Origin: Prorocentrum cordatum
Lineage: Eukaryota; Sar; Dinophyceae; Prorocentrales; Prorocentraceae
Assembly: GCA_963575745.1 (NCBI GenBank)
Contig: CAUYUJ010019622.1
Coordinates: 60,001-124,000 of the forward strand
Reading direction: 5' to 3'
Length of the DNA: 64,000 nt
The notes under the pieces were generated by a model. The model made no database searches and had not been told where the DNA came from. It saw nothing but the letters and a program-made list of their open reading frames with translations. A program made the translations under genes and the position numbers. Numbering within the stretch: the stretch's first letter is position 1; every line of letters starts with the position of its first letter. Below, one piece after another: positions 53,018-61,834 of the stretch.

Positions 53018-54028
53018 CTAGCGAAGGTCTTCCCAAGGGTTGCTCTTATTCCGCCCGCTTCCTGAGGGCGGCGAATTGTCGGGGCACGCCAGGGGCAATG
53101 CATTCTGGCCGCTTCCTGAGGCCGCTTCCTGAGGGCGGTCAGCTGGCGGGCGCCCTTCGGCCGCTTCAGGCCGCTTCCTGGGGCCACTTCGCGTTGGGGC
53201 GCGCTCGCCACGGCGGGGCGCCTCAGAGGCAGCGCCTGCGTCCACTTCGCCCATGGCGGGGTGCACCCATCGCGGGGCGCGCTCCTCCTGCCGCGCCCAG
53301 TTCGCCCATGCGATGAGCATGCCTTTGTTGTCGGCCTTCTCGCGCCAGGCGAATTCGTCGGAGCGTCTGTCGAGGAAGTCCTTCAGCCCCCCAGGCGCCA
53401 AAAGCTCGTTGAACGTCTCGAACGCGCGCTCGTCGCGCCACCACAACTTGTCGCGGGAAATCCGCGACGGATCGAACTCACCGCCGTGCGTTTTGAGAAC
53501 GTCGCGGACTAGTTCCACCAAGCGCGCGTCAGCGTCAGGCGCTTTAGCCTCCGAGCCCGCGCCCTGGAGGCGCGCAGGGGTGCGCGCTGGCAGCGCGTGC
53601 CCGCCAGAGGCAGGGTCGGCGGCGGCGCCGGGCATATCGGCCACGAGCTCGTCTGGCGGCACCTTCCAGCGCTTAGGTCGGAGCGCATACTGGCCTGGAT
53701 TTTCGCTGACGAGCGAAGCGACGGCTCGGAGGCAAGCAAGTTCCGACGCTTCCTCTTTCGTCGCGCTTCCCCCTATCGCAACGAGCCGACGGCCATCTCC
53801 TGGCGCAAAGCTGTTCGGCAAACTCAGGGTGCACCGCCAGCCCGCGCCAGAGGCAGCGCATTCCTTGCACTTGCTGACGGCCGGGGCCAAAGCGCCCCCG
53901 TGCACTTGAGGGCGCGTCGAGGCATGGTTATTCAGCACGGCGCGCCAAGTGATCTTCCTGTCGCTGACGCGTTGCTCCAGCAGGCACGCATCGACCGCTT
54001 CGACGCGCGCGGTCTCGAAGTTCGGCAA
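53018..54028 (-). CDS. 336-residue protein with dsRNA-binding-like N-terminus
   Basis: ATG at 54028, intact frame. Residues about 65-110 (WRCTLSLPNSF, RRLVAIGGSATKEEASELAC, LRAVASLVSENPG) have the strand-strand-helix pattern and TKxEA...AC..AV..L signature of the C-terminal half of a dsRBD. Residues about 160-240 (LVELVRDVLKTHGGEFDPSR, GLKDFLDRRSDEF) resemble a small winged-helix domain, possibly LOTUS-like; this is inference. The tail is low-complexity. The dispersed word appears in frame as AASGA, PASGG and AASGS, and once in the other frame as NALPLAC. No partner is known. Confidence 0.6.
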   Translation of the reverse strand: MPNFETARVEAVDACLLEQRVSDRKITWRAVLNNHASTRPQVHGGALAPAVSKCKECAASGAGWRCTLSLPNSFAPGDGRRLVAIGGSATKEEASELACLRAVASLVSENPGQYALRPKRWKVPPDELVADMPGAAADPASGGHALPARTPARLQGAGSEAKAPDADARLVELVRDVLKTHGGEFDPSRISRDKLWWRDERAFETFNELLAPGGLKDFLDRRSDEFAWREKADNKGMLIAWANWARQEERAPRWVHPAMGEVDAGAASEAPRRGERAPTRSGPRKRPEAAEGRPPADRPQEAASGSGQNALPLACPDNSPPSGSGRNKSNPWEDLR

Positions 54029-54290
54029 TTGCGCCGCCGTGGAGGCCGCGCTGCGCGCGACGCGCCAGAGGCAGCGGCTTCGCGCGCGGCGGAATAAGGC
54101 GAAATGAGTGCGCTAGTGGCGAAGCGAGGAGCACTGAGTAGCAGCGGGCTCGAGCCGAAATGTGACCGAAAGCTGTGGCGAGGTCCTGATGGATTTTCGG
54201 AGCGACCTTGTTTCTCATGACTTCTCTTCAAGGCGGTTCGCCCCGATGCCGACGACGTCGACGCTTATGACGACGACGACAAAGAGAAAA
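54029..54290. other. 5' flank of the 336-residue gene
   Basis: Contains one more dispersed word at 54063 and (GAC)n at 54250-54285. No SL acceptor identified. Confidence 0.35.
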
Positions 54291-54624
54291 CTAAGCGCGA
54301 CCCTGGTCGCGTGTAGTCCCCCCCTGGTCGCGTTTAGTTTTCCCCTGATCGCGTTTAGTTGTTCCCTGGTCGCGAGGAGAGGGGGGGGGGGGGGGGGGGG
54401 GGCGACGGCGCCGAAAGGGGCGACGTCGACGACGACGACGACGACGGCCCAGGTGGCGACGGAGCGGCGGCGCACTCCCCCCCCCCCCCCATCGCGACCA
54501 GGGAAAAACTAAACGCGATCAGGAGAAAACTACACACAACCAAAGGAAAACAAAACACGACCAAAGAAAAAGCAACGCGACCAAGGAAAAACTAAACGCG
54601 ACCAGGGGAAACTAAACGCGACCG

Positions 54625-54670
54625 CAGAGAGAGAGAGAGAGAGAGAAAAAAACAAAAAAAAAAAAAAAAA

Positions 54671-54752
<82 letters not shown>

Positions 54753-54770
54753 CAAAAAAAAAAAAAAAAG
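54625..54770. repeat. (GA)n and poly(A) block inside the satellite
   Basis: Two (GA)n runs separated by about 20 A, ending in a second A-run. Confidence 0.95.
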
Positions 54771-55104
54771 CGGCCAGAGGAAACTAAACGCGACCAGGGC
54801 AAACTAAACGCGACCACAGGGAAACTAAACACGACCAGGGGGGAACTAAACGCGACCAGGAGAAAACTAAACCCGACCAAAGAAAAAACTAAACCCAACC
54901 AAGGAAAAGCTAGACCCGACCACAGGAAACAAACTAGACCCGACCAAGGAAAAACTAAACCCGAGCATCGGACAAAACTAAACCCGACCAGGGAAAAACT
55001 AAACCCGACCAGGAAAACACTAAACCCCACCAAAGGAAAACTAAACCCTACCAGGGAAAAAACTAAACCCGACCATCGGAAAGGGGAAAAAAGAGGGGCG
55101 ACCA

Positions 55105-55107
<3 letters not shown>

Positions 55108-55139
<32 letters not shown>

Positions 55140-55205
55140 TGTATATATATATATGTGTGTATATATGATATATATACATATATATGTATATATATATATA
55201 CACAT
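55108..55205. repeat. (TA)n block inside the satellite
   Basis: TATATA with GTATATATG variants. Confidence 0.95.
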
Positions 55206-57935
55206 ATGTAAACAAAAAAAAAGACCTGACAGGGGAAAAACTAAACCCGACCAGGGGAAAACTAGACCCAACCAAAGGAAAACTAAAACCGGACAAAGGA
55301 AAAACTGAAACCGACCATGGGAAAACTAGACCCGACCAAAGGAAAAACTAAACCCGACCACTGGAAAACTAGCCCCGGCCAAAGAAAAAACTAAACCCGA
55401 CCACAGGAAAACTAGACCCGACTAAAGGAGAAACTAGACCCGACCGGAGGAAAATTAACCCCGACCAAGGGAAAACTAGACCCGACCAGGGAAAAACTAA
55501 ACCCGACCAAAAAAAAAAAACCCGACCAGAGGAAAAACTACACCCGACCAAAGGAGAACTAGCCCCGACCAAAGGAAAACTAAACCCGACCAAAGAAAAA
55601 CTAAACCCGACCGAAGGAAAAACTAGACCCGACCAAGGGAAAACTGCACCCGACCATGGGAAAACTAAACCCGACCAGAGAAAAACCAAACCCGACCAAA
55701 GGAAAAACGAAACCCGACAATCGGGAAACTAAGCCCGACCAGGGAAAAACTACACCCAAACAAAAGAAAACTAAACCCGACCAATGGGAAAACTAGACCC
55801 GACCAAAGGAAAGCTAAGCCCGACCAGAGAAAACTAGACCCGACCAAGAAACCCGACCAAATGAAAACTAAACCCGGCCAGAGGAAAACTAAACCCGACC
55901 AAGGAAAAACTAAACCCGACCAAAGAAAAACTAAACCCGACCAGGGGAAAACCAAACCCGACCAGGGGAAAACTAGACCCGACCAAGGGAAAACTAAACC
56001 CGGCCACAGAGAAACTGGACCCGACCACGGGAAAACTAGACCCGACCAAAGAAAAACCAAACCCGACCAGCGAAACACTATACACTACCAAAAGAAAAAC
56101 TAAGCCCGACCAAGGGGAACTAGACCCGACCAAGGACAACTAGACCCGACCCAAGAAAAAACAAAAGAAAAACTAGACCCGGCCAAGGGAGAACTAGACC
56201 CGACCAAAGAAAAACTAGACCCGACCAAAGAAAAACTAGACCCGACCAAAAGAAGAACCTAACCCGACCAAGGGGGAACTAGACCCGACCAAACGAAAAA
56301 CTAAAACCGACCAAAGAAAAACTGACACGACCAAAGGAAAAACTAAACCCGACCATGGGAAAACTAAACCCGACCAGAGAAAAACTAAACACGACCAAAG
56401 GAAAAACTAAACTCGACCAGGGGAAAACTAGACCCGACCAGAGGACAAAAGAAAATCGAGACACGATCAACGGAAAAAAACTACAACCGACCAGGGAAAA
56501 ACTAGACCCGACCAGAAAAACAAACGAACAAAAAACTAAACCCGACCATGGAAAAACTAGACCCGACCAAAAGGACAGACTAAATCCGACCACGGGAAAA
56601 CTACACCCGACCAGGGAACGAGTAGACCCGACCAAAGAAAAACTAAACCCGACCAAAGGAAAAACTGCACCGGACCAGGGGAAAACTATATCCGACCAGG
56701 GAAAACTAAACCCGACCAATGAAAAACTACACCCCAACCAAATGAACAACTAAACCCGACCACGGGAAAACTAGACCCGACCAAGGAAAAAACTAAACCC
56801 GACCACAGAAAAACTAAACCCGACCAAAAGAAAAACTAAATCCGACCAAGGGAAAACTAGACCCGACCAGGGGAAACCTAGACCCGACCAAAAGAAAAAC
56901 TAGACCCGACCAAAGGAAAAACTAAACCCGACCAGAGGAGTGCTAAACCCGACCAGGGAAAAACTAAACCCGACCAAAGGAAAAACTAAACCCGACCAGG
57001 TGAGAACTAGACCCGACCAAGGGAAAACTAAACCCGGCCACAGAGAAACTGGACCCGACCACGGGAAAACTAGACCCGACCAAGGGGCAACTAAACCCGA
57101 CCAGGGGAAACTTAAACCCGACAAAAGAAAAACTTGACCCCACCAAAGGGAAAACTATACCCGACCAAAAGAAAACTAGACCCGACAAAGAAAAAACTAT
57201 ACCCGACCAACAAAAAAAACTACACCCGACCAACGGAAGAACTAGACCCGACCATGGAAAGACTCAACGCGACCAAGGAAAAACTGAACCCGAGCAAAAG
57301 AAAAACTAGACCCGACCAAAGGACAAACTAAACCCGACCAAGGGAAAACTAGACCCGACCAAGGGAAAACTAGACCCGACCAGAGCAAAATTAAACCGAC
57401 CAAAGGGGAAACTAAACCCGACCAAGGGAAAACTAGACCCGACCAACGAAAAACTAAACCAGACCAAAGGAAAAACTATGCCCGACCAGAAGAAAACTAA
57501 CCCCGACCAAAAGAAAACTAAACCCGACCAGGGGAAAACTAGACCCGACCAAAGGAAAAACTAAACCCGACCAAGGGAAAACTGAACCCGACCAAAACTA
57601 GACCCGACCTTGGAAAAAGCTAGACCCGAGCAAAGGACAAACTATACCCGACCATGGGGGCAACTAGACCCGACCAGAGGAGAAACTAGACCCGACCAAA
57701 GGAACAACTAAACCCGGCCAAAGGAACAACTAGACCCGACCAAAGGAAAACTAGACCCCACCAGGGAGAAAACTAGACCCGGCCAAAGAAAAACTAAACC
57801 CGGCCAAAGGAAAAACTAGACCCGACCAGGGGAAAACTAGACCCGACCAGGGAAAAACTGAAACCGACCAAAGAAAAACTAAACCCGACCAAAGGAAAAA
57901 CTAAACCCGACCAGGGAAAAAGTAGACCCCGGTGG

Positions 57936-58259
57936 TAACTACACCACGAGAAAGATCCAACAATATCAAGAGAACAATAAGCAGGAAAACGAAAAGTACA
58001 CAGAGAGATCAATGCACAGAGAGCACAATGATGCGGGTGCTGATGGCGACGACGAGGGCGATGTCGGCGATGACGACGGCGGCTTTTTCCTCTCGCCCGC
58101 GCGCAGGCAAGCGCGCTCGCACGCGGAAGCGCGGCCGACGGGCAGCCGCGAAAGCAGCGACGCGCTGCGCGCAAAAGTAGGCAAGCGCCAGAGGCAGCTC
58201 TTCAGAGGGCTCTGCAAGGAAAGAAGCGCCAGAGGCAACTACTCAGCAGTGCCACGCCC
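57936..58259. other. 3' flank of the 924-residue gene
   Basis: Unique DNA with two copies of the dispersed word at 58186 and 58228, outside any supported coding frame. Confidence 0.45.
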
Positions 58260-61034
58260 TCACCCTCGCCGCGATGGCAGGCCCCAGCGCCCTGTCTCCT
58301 GATAGCGCAGGCGCCGAGCATTCTTCTTGAGAATAGCCTCCTCCGTCTGCGACTCGCCGCGCCCCTTCCTCGTCGCGAATATCGGTTGTCGGAGGCGCAG
58401 CGCGCGCAGGAAGTGGCGCGAGCAAAGGCGGCGCCCGTAGCTGAACATCTCCGCAGGCGTCACGAGTTGCCCTGTCCTGATGCACCACGTCTCGCCAGAG
58501 GCAGAGTCGTCGTAGACGCGCTTCAGAAGCGCGGTCTCGCCACCGTCCGCGCCCAGGATCCACTTCATCTCCGCCAGAGGCAGGAAGTCCGCATCCCTGG
58601 TAGCGTTCTTCCAGGCCAGGTAATCACGCGCCTTTTCGCTCGCGACGCACTGGTGATGCCAGAACCTGACGTGGCAGGGATTGTCCACGAATTCAGAAGG
58701 CACACCCCTCCACCCGCGTTCCCCCCAGTGCCGCGCCTCGCCGCTGCGATTCTCGAGGATGTGCTTGACGTAGGAATCGTCGTCGGGAATCCCTGCTTTG
58801 CGCTTCGATGCCTCGAAGGCGTCTGGCGTCAGCGCCGCCCGCCCGTCGCCGAGCACGGCATTCGGGCATGCCTCGGCGAAGGGCGCGCCACGGGCAGCGT
58901 CAGCAGCCCACAGCTCCTCCCACAGCCGCCGCCTGTAGCGTTGCCTGTTGGAGGCCAGCGCGCGCGCGACGGGCCGCAGCCGCCCCGCGTCATCTGGGCC
59001 GTCGTTTCGGTGGGGGGCGCCCTCGAGAAACTGCCTCCATGTAGGGGTCGGCTCGCAGTGCCAGTCGAGCTTTCTCTGCATGCGGAGGGCGTTTCTGTCC
59101 TCGAGCTGCGGCATTTGCCAGTCTCGGACGCGAGTTTGGGCGTCGGTTTCCCAACGCTCCTTGTTGTCGACGAAGTGCTGCTGCCTGGCACACGTTCGGA
59201 CGACGCTGCGAAGCTCGGCCTTGCGTTCGTCGGGCAATCGTCTGAGCTTCCTCTCAGAGAGACGAGTCGTCAGGCTCACTTCCTCTGTTGCGCCAGAGGC
59301 AGCGTACTCGGGCGCGCCAGAGGCAGCATCCTCCCGCTCGTCCTCTGATGAGCTAGAGGAAGCAACATCCTCCTCGGTCGGTCTCTGCATGCTTCTGGAA
59401 CGCATCCTGCTCCGCCGCTCTTCGGAGGGCTCGAGTTGTCTCCCCCGTCGCATCGCGGCGGTCGACTCGCTTGCGTCGCCGTCGACGCCCTCGTCGAAAG
59501 ACGAGCTGCCCAGCTCAGGAGCTGGAGGGGGCGGAGGCGCGCTCCCTGTTGCAGCGGGTGGAGGCGCCGCGATCGCACTGGCCAAGACAGGCGGAGGCGC
59601 CGCGATCGCACTGGCCAAGGCAGGCGGAGGCCAAGGCAGCGGGCCCAAGGCCGTCGCTGCCGAAGGCGCCGGATAGCCGCCAGAGGCAGGCAGGAGCGGC
59701 GCGGCGGCAGGGGCAGGCGCGGGAGTCAGGGGAAGCTGCCCTGGCGGCGGCGGCTCCGGCACGTCTCGGGAAGGATGGCGCGGCGGCGGCGGCGGCAACT
59801 GAGGCCGCGTCGTCGCCGAATCTGCTGGCCAGCTGGCGGCCGGCGGCGGCGGCGGCGAGCTGGCAGCCTTAGCGGCGCTCACCCACGCCTGCGAAACCAA
59901 ATCAGCGGGTGGCATTTCTACGCGCGCGCCAGAGGCAGCGGTGCTGGTATTCTGCGGAGACGCCGCGGCAGGCGGCGGCGCCGTCTTCTGATGCAGCGGA
60001 AGCGGCGCCTTCTTCGCATGAACCTTTGGCGCCGCCCGCGGCGGCCACGCCGGCAGCGCGGGCCGCGGCGTGACTGGTGGAGCAGCGGCGCGGCCGCCGC
60101 CGCTCACGCTGGCTGGCGCAGGAGCTGGCGCAGAAACAGGCGGCGGGAGTGGCGCAGGAGCTGGTGCAGGAGCTGGCGCAGGAGCTGGCGCAGGAGCAGC
60201 AACCGCAGCAGCTGCCGCAGCAGGAGCGGCGGACACGCCAGAGGCAGCGGACGCGCCAGAGGCAGCGGACGCGCCAGAGGCAGCGGAGACGCCAGAGAGA
60301 GCGCTATACTCCGCGGCGCACGTTTCGGGCACGCGGTGGGCGGCTTCGACCAAGTCGAAAAAGACTGACCGCGCCACGTCCTCTTGCTCCCTCGAGAGCT
60401 TCTTTCTAGGAGCAGGTCTCCACCACAAGCCGAGCAGCCCAGAAGTGTGTCCAGACCCCCCTTTGGCGGCGTCGTTCACAGAGCACCCGATGAGCATCTC
60501 CACGCGAGCCGACCCCGACAGGATCAGGTCAAATGGGCTCTGGTGGCATTTGACCGCGCGACCGAACTGATCAAACTCAGCTGGGTCGCGTTCTTTCTCT
60601 GCTTTGTATTTTTGCGACGTAATGACCATGGGGTGGGTGGGCGCCAAAGCCCAGATCCCGTGGATGTTCGCGTAGTGCACGTGCGTCAATAGCCCCCCAG
60701 CCGCGCCAGAGGCAGCGGAGTACTTGGGCAACACCGCCTTGCCATTGATGCTTCCAAGCGCTCGGGGCACCTCTGCAGTAGGCGCGAGGAACGGCGGCAG
60801 CCACCATTCCTGGACAACCCTGTCAAAGTCGATATTGGCGCACGCGCGCCGCGGTCTCTGGCCGCCCCGCCCTGGCCGAGGAGCCAGCGCGAAAGTAACC
60901 CCGCCGCCAGCTCGGATGGGATGTCCGACCCGCCAGGTCCTCCAGGACTCGGTTGCCGACACCGCGTCGAAGTTCTTCTCAACAGGATCCGCGCCAGAGG
61001 CAGCGTTCTGCTGCTGGCCGCAGCGGCGACCCAT
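58260..61034 (-). CDS. Gene B: 924-residue protein of unknown family rich in AASGA inserts
   Basis: The frame is open from 61169, but the first 45 codons are CTG/TTG microsatellite; the ATG at 61034 (MGRRCGQQQNAASGADPVEK) is the likelier start. N-terminal domain (about 15-240): SWRTWRVGHPIRAGGGVTFA, SPFDLILSGSARVEML and EDVARSVFFDLVEAAHRVPE. A long Pro/Ala linker (about 240-500) follows. The C-terminal domain (about 590-920) includes LSERKLRRLPDERKAELRSV, FWHHQCVASEKARDYLAW, EMKWILGADGGETALLKRVY and WCIRTGQLVTPAEMFSYGRR. The same order of motifs occurs in gene A, so they are paralogues. The dispersed word appears about ten times here as AASGA, DSASGE or PASGG, and as FLPLAEMKW in another frame. 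I know no function. Confidence 0.65.
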   Translation of the reverse strand: MGRRCGQQQNAASGADPVEKNFDAVSATESWRTWRVGHPIRAGGGVTFALAPRPGRGGQRPRRACANIDFDRVVQEWWLPPFLAPTAEVPRALGSINGKAVLPKYSAASGAAGGLLTHVHYANIHGIWALAPTHPMVITSQKYKAEKERDPAEFDQFGRAVKCHQSPFDLILSGSARVEMLIGCSVNDAAKGGSGHTSGLLGLWWRPAPRKKLSREQEDVARSVFFDLVEAAHRVPETCAAEYSALSGVSAASGASAASGASAASGVSAAPAAAAAAVAAPAPAPAPAPAPAPAPLPPPVSAPAPAPASVSGGGRAAAPPVTPRPALPAWPPRAAPKVHAKKAPLPLHQKTAPPPAAASPQNTSTAASGARVEMPPADLVSQAWVSAAKAASSPPPPPAASWPADSATTRPQLPPPPPRHPSRDVPEPPPPGQLPLTPAPAPAAAPLLPASGGYPAPSAATALGPLPWPPPALASAIAAPPPVLASAIAAPPPAATGSAPPPPPAPELGSSSFDEGVDGDASESTAAMRRGRQLEPSEERRSRMRSRSMQRPTEEDVASSSSSEDEREDAASGAPEYAASGATEEVSLTTRLSERKLRRLPDERKAELRSVVRTCARQQHFVDNKERWETDAQTRVRDWQMPQLEDRNALRMQRKLDWHCEPTPTWRQFLEGAPHRNDGPDDAGRLRPVARALASNRQRYRRRLWEELWAADAARGAPFAEACPNAVLGDGRAALTPDAFEASKRKAGIPDDDSYVKHILENRSGEARHWGERGWRGVPSEFVDNPCHVRFWHHQCVASEKARDYLAWKNATRDADFLPLAEMKWILGADGGETALLKRVYDDSASGETWCIRTGQLVTPAEMFSYGRRLCSRHFLRALRLRQPIFATRKGRGESQTEEAILKKNARRLRYQETGRWGLPSRRG
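60160..60300 (-). repeat. 12-bp GGAGCTGGCGCA array and three adjacent copies of the dispersed word
   Basis: 12-bp units at 60160-60215 encode Ala-Pro repeats on the minus strand. Three words at 60237, 60255 and 60273 lie at exact 18-bp spacing, and a fourth decayed one (GCCAGAGAGAG) follows at 60291. Confidence 0.9.
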
Positions 61035-61590
61035 TGCGGCAAACGCGCCGCGGTCGCGCCTTCCCGGCTCGAGCCTGCAAATGCGACGGACATGCGGGAG
61101 GAGCAGGAGGAGGAGGAGCAGCAGCAGCGCCAAAACGAGCAGCAGCAGCATCACAAGCAGCAGTAACATTGAGGAGCAGCCTCAGCAGGAGGAGGACGAG
61201 CAGCAGCAGCAGCAGCAGGAGAAAAAGCGGGAGAAGCAAGAGGAGGACAAGCAGCAGCAGCAGCACCACAAGCAGCAGCATTTGGGGGCAGCCTCAACAG
61301 AGGGAGGCTGAGGAGGAGGAGCAGCAACAGCAGCAGCAGCAGCGAGAGAGAGAAGCAGGAGGATGAGGAGGGGGAGGAGAAGCGGCAGCACTAACAGCAG
61401 CAGCAACAGCAACAGCAGCAGCAACATTGAGGAGCAGCCTCGGGAGGAGGAGTCGGAGGAGGAGTAGCAGCAGCACAAGCAGCAGCAGCAGGGGCAGCGG
61501 CTTGAAGGAGGAGGGGGAGCAGCAGCAACAGCAGCATCATCAGGAGAAGCTGGGGGAGGCGGATCAGCAGCAGTAGCAGCAGCTGGCAGC
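61035..61590. repeat. CAG/GAG microsatellite between genes A and B
   Basis: CAGCAGCAG, GGAGGAG and CAACAG blocks, with GAGGAGCAGCCTC(A/G) recurring at about 61172, 61290 and 61430, so a higher-order unit of roughly 130 bp exists. Confidence 0.85.
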
Positions 61591-61704
61591 AGCAGCAGAG
61601 CATGAGCCTGCCTTTTTTTTCTTCCCGCGCGCGGCTGCGCACCAGCGGAGCAGTCCAGAGCACCCAGTGCGGGGCCCTAGTCGGGAGAACCGTGCGCCAA
61701 AGAA

Positions 61705-61815
61705 AGGAAGCGCCAGAGGCAGCCTGCAAGCCATTGCTGCGTGAAAGGATATCAGCGCCAGAGGCAGCCTGCAAACCACTGCTGTGTGAAAGGGTATCAA
61801 CGCCAGAGGCAGCTG
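61705..61815 (-). repeat. 45-bp tandem repeat carrying the dispersed word
   Basis: GCGCCAGAGGCAGC at 61711, 61756 and 61801 (exact 45-bp steps), with CTGCAAGCCATTGCTGCGTG-type DNA between them. Lies just 3' of gene A's last coding segment. Confidence 0.9.
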
Positions 61816-61834
61816 GAAGCGGTCACACTCCCGC

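Larger units (their letters stand above)
54290..57935 (+). repeat. About 20-bp satellite, AAACTAAACCCGACCA, about 3.6 kb
   Basis: Well over 150 degenerate units of AAAACTAAACCCGACCAAAG (TAGACCC alternates with TAAACCC). The 5' part (54290-54620) uses CTAAACGCGACC variants. The array is interrupted by G-run DNA (54380-54500) and by the two dinucleotide blocks listed separately. The unit holds CTAAACCC, an octamer of the plant/dinoflagellate-type telomere repeat. All frames here are artefacts. Confidence 0.97.

Noticed and set aside
54530-57331. Repeated peptide GLVFPWSGLVFPLVGFSF resembling a membrane or antifreeze-like repeat protein
   Set aside because: The 20-bp satellite period is not kept in one frame, stops interrupt it throughout, and the other strand gives equally long KTKPDQGKTRPD frames.
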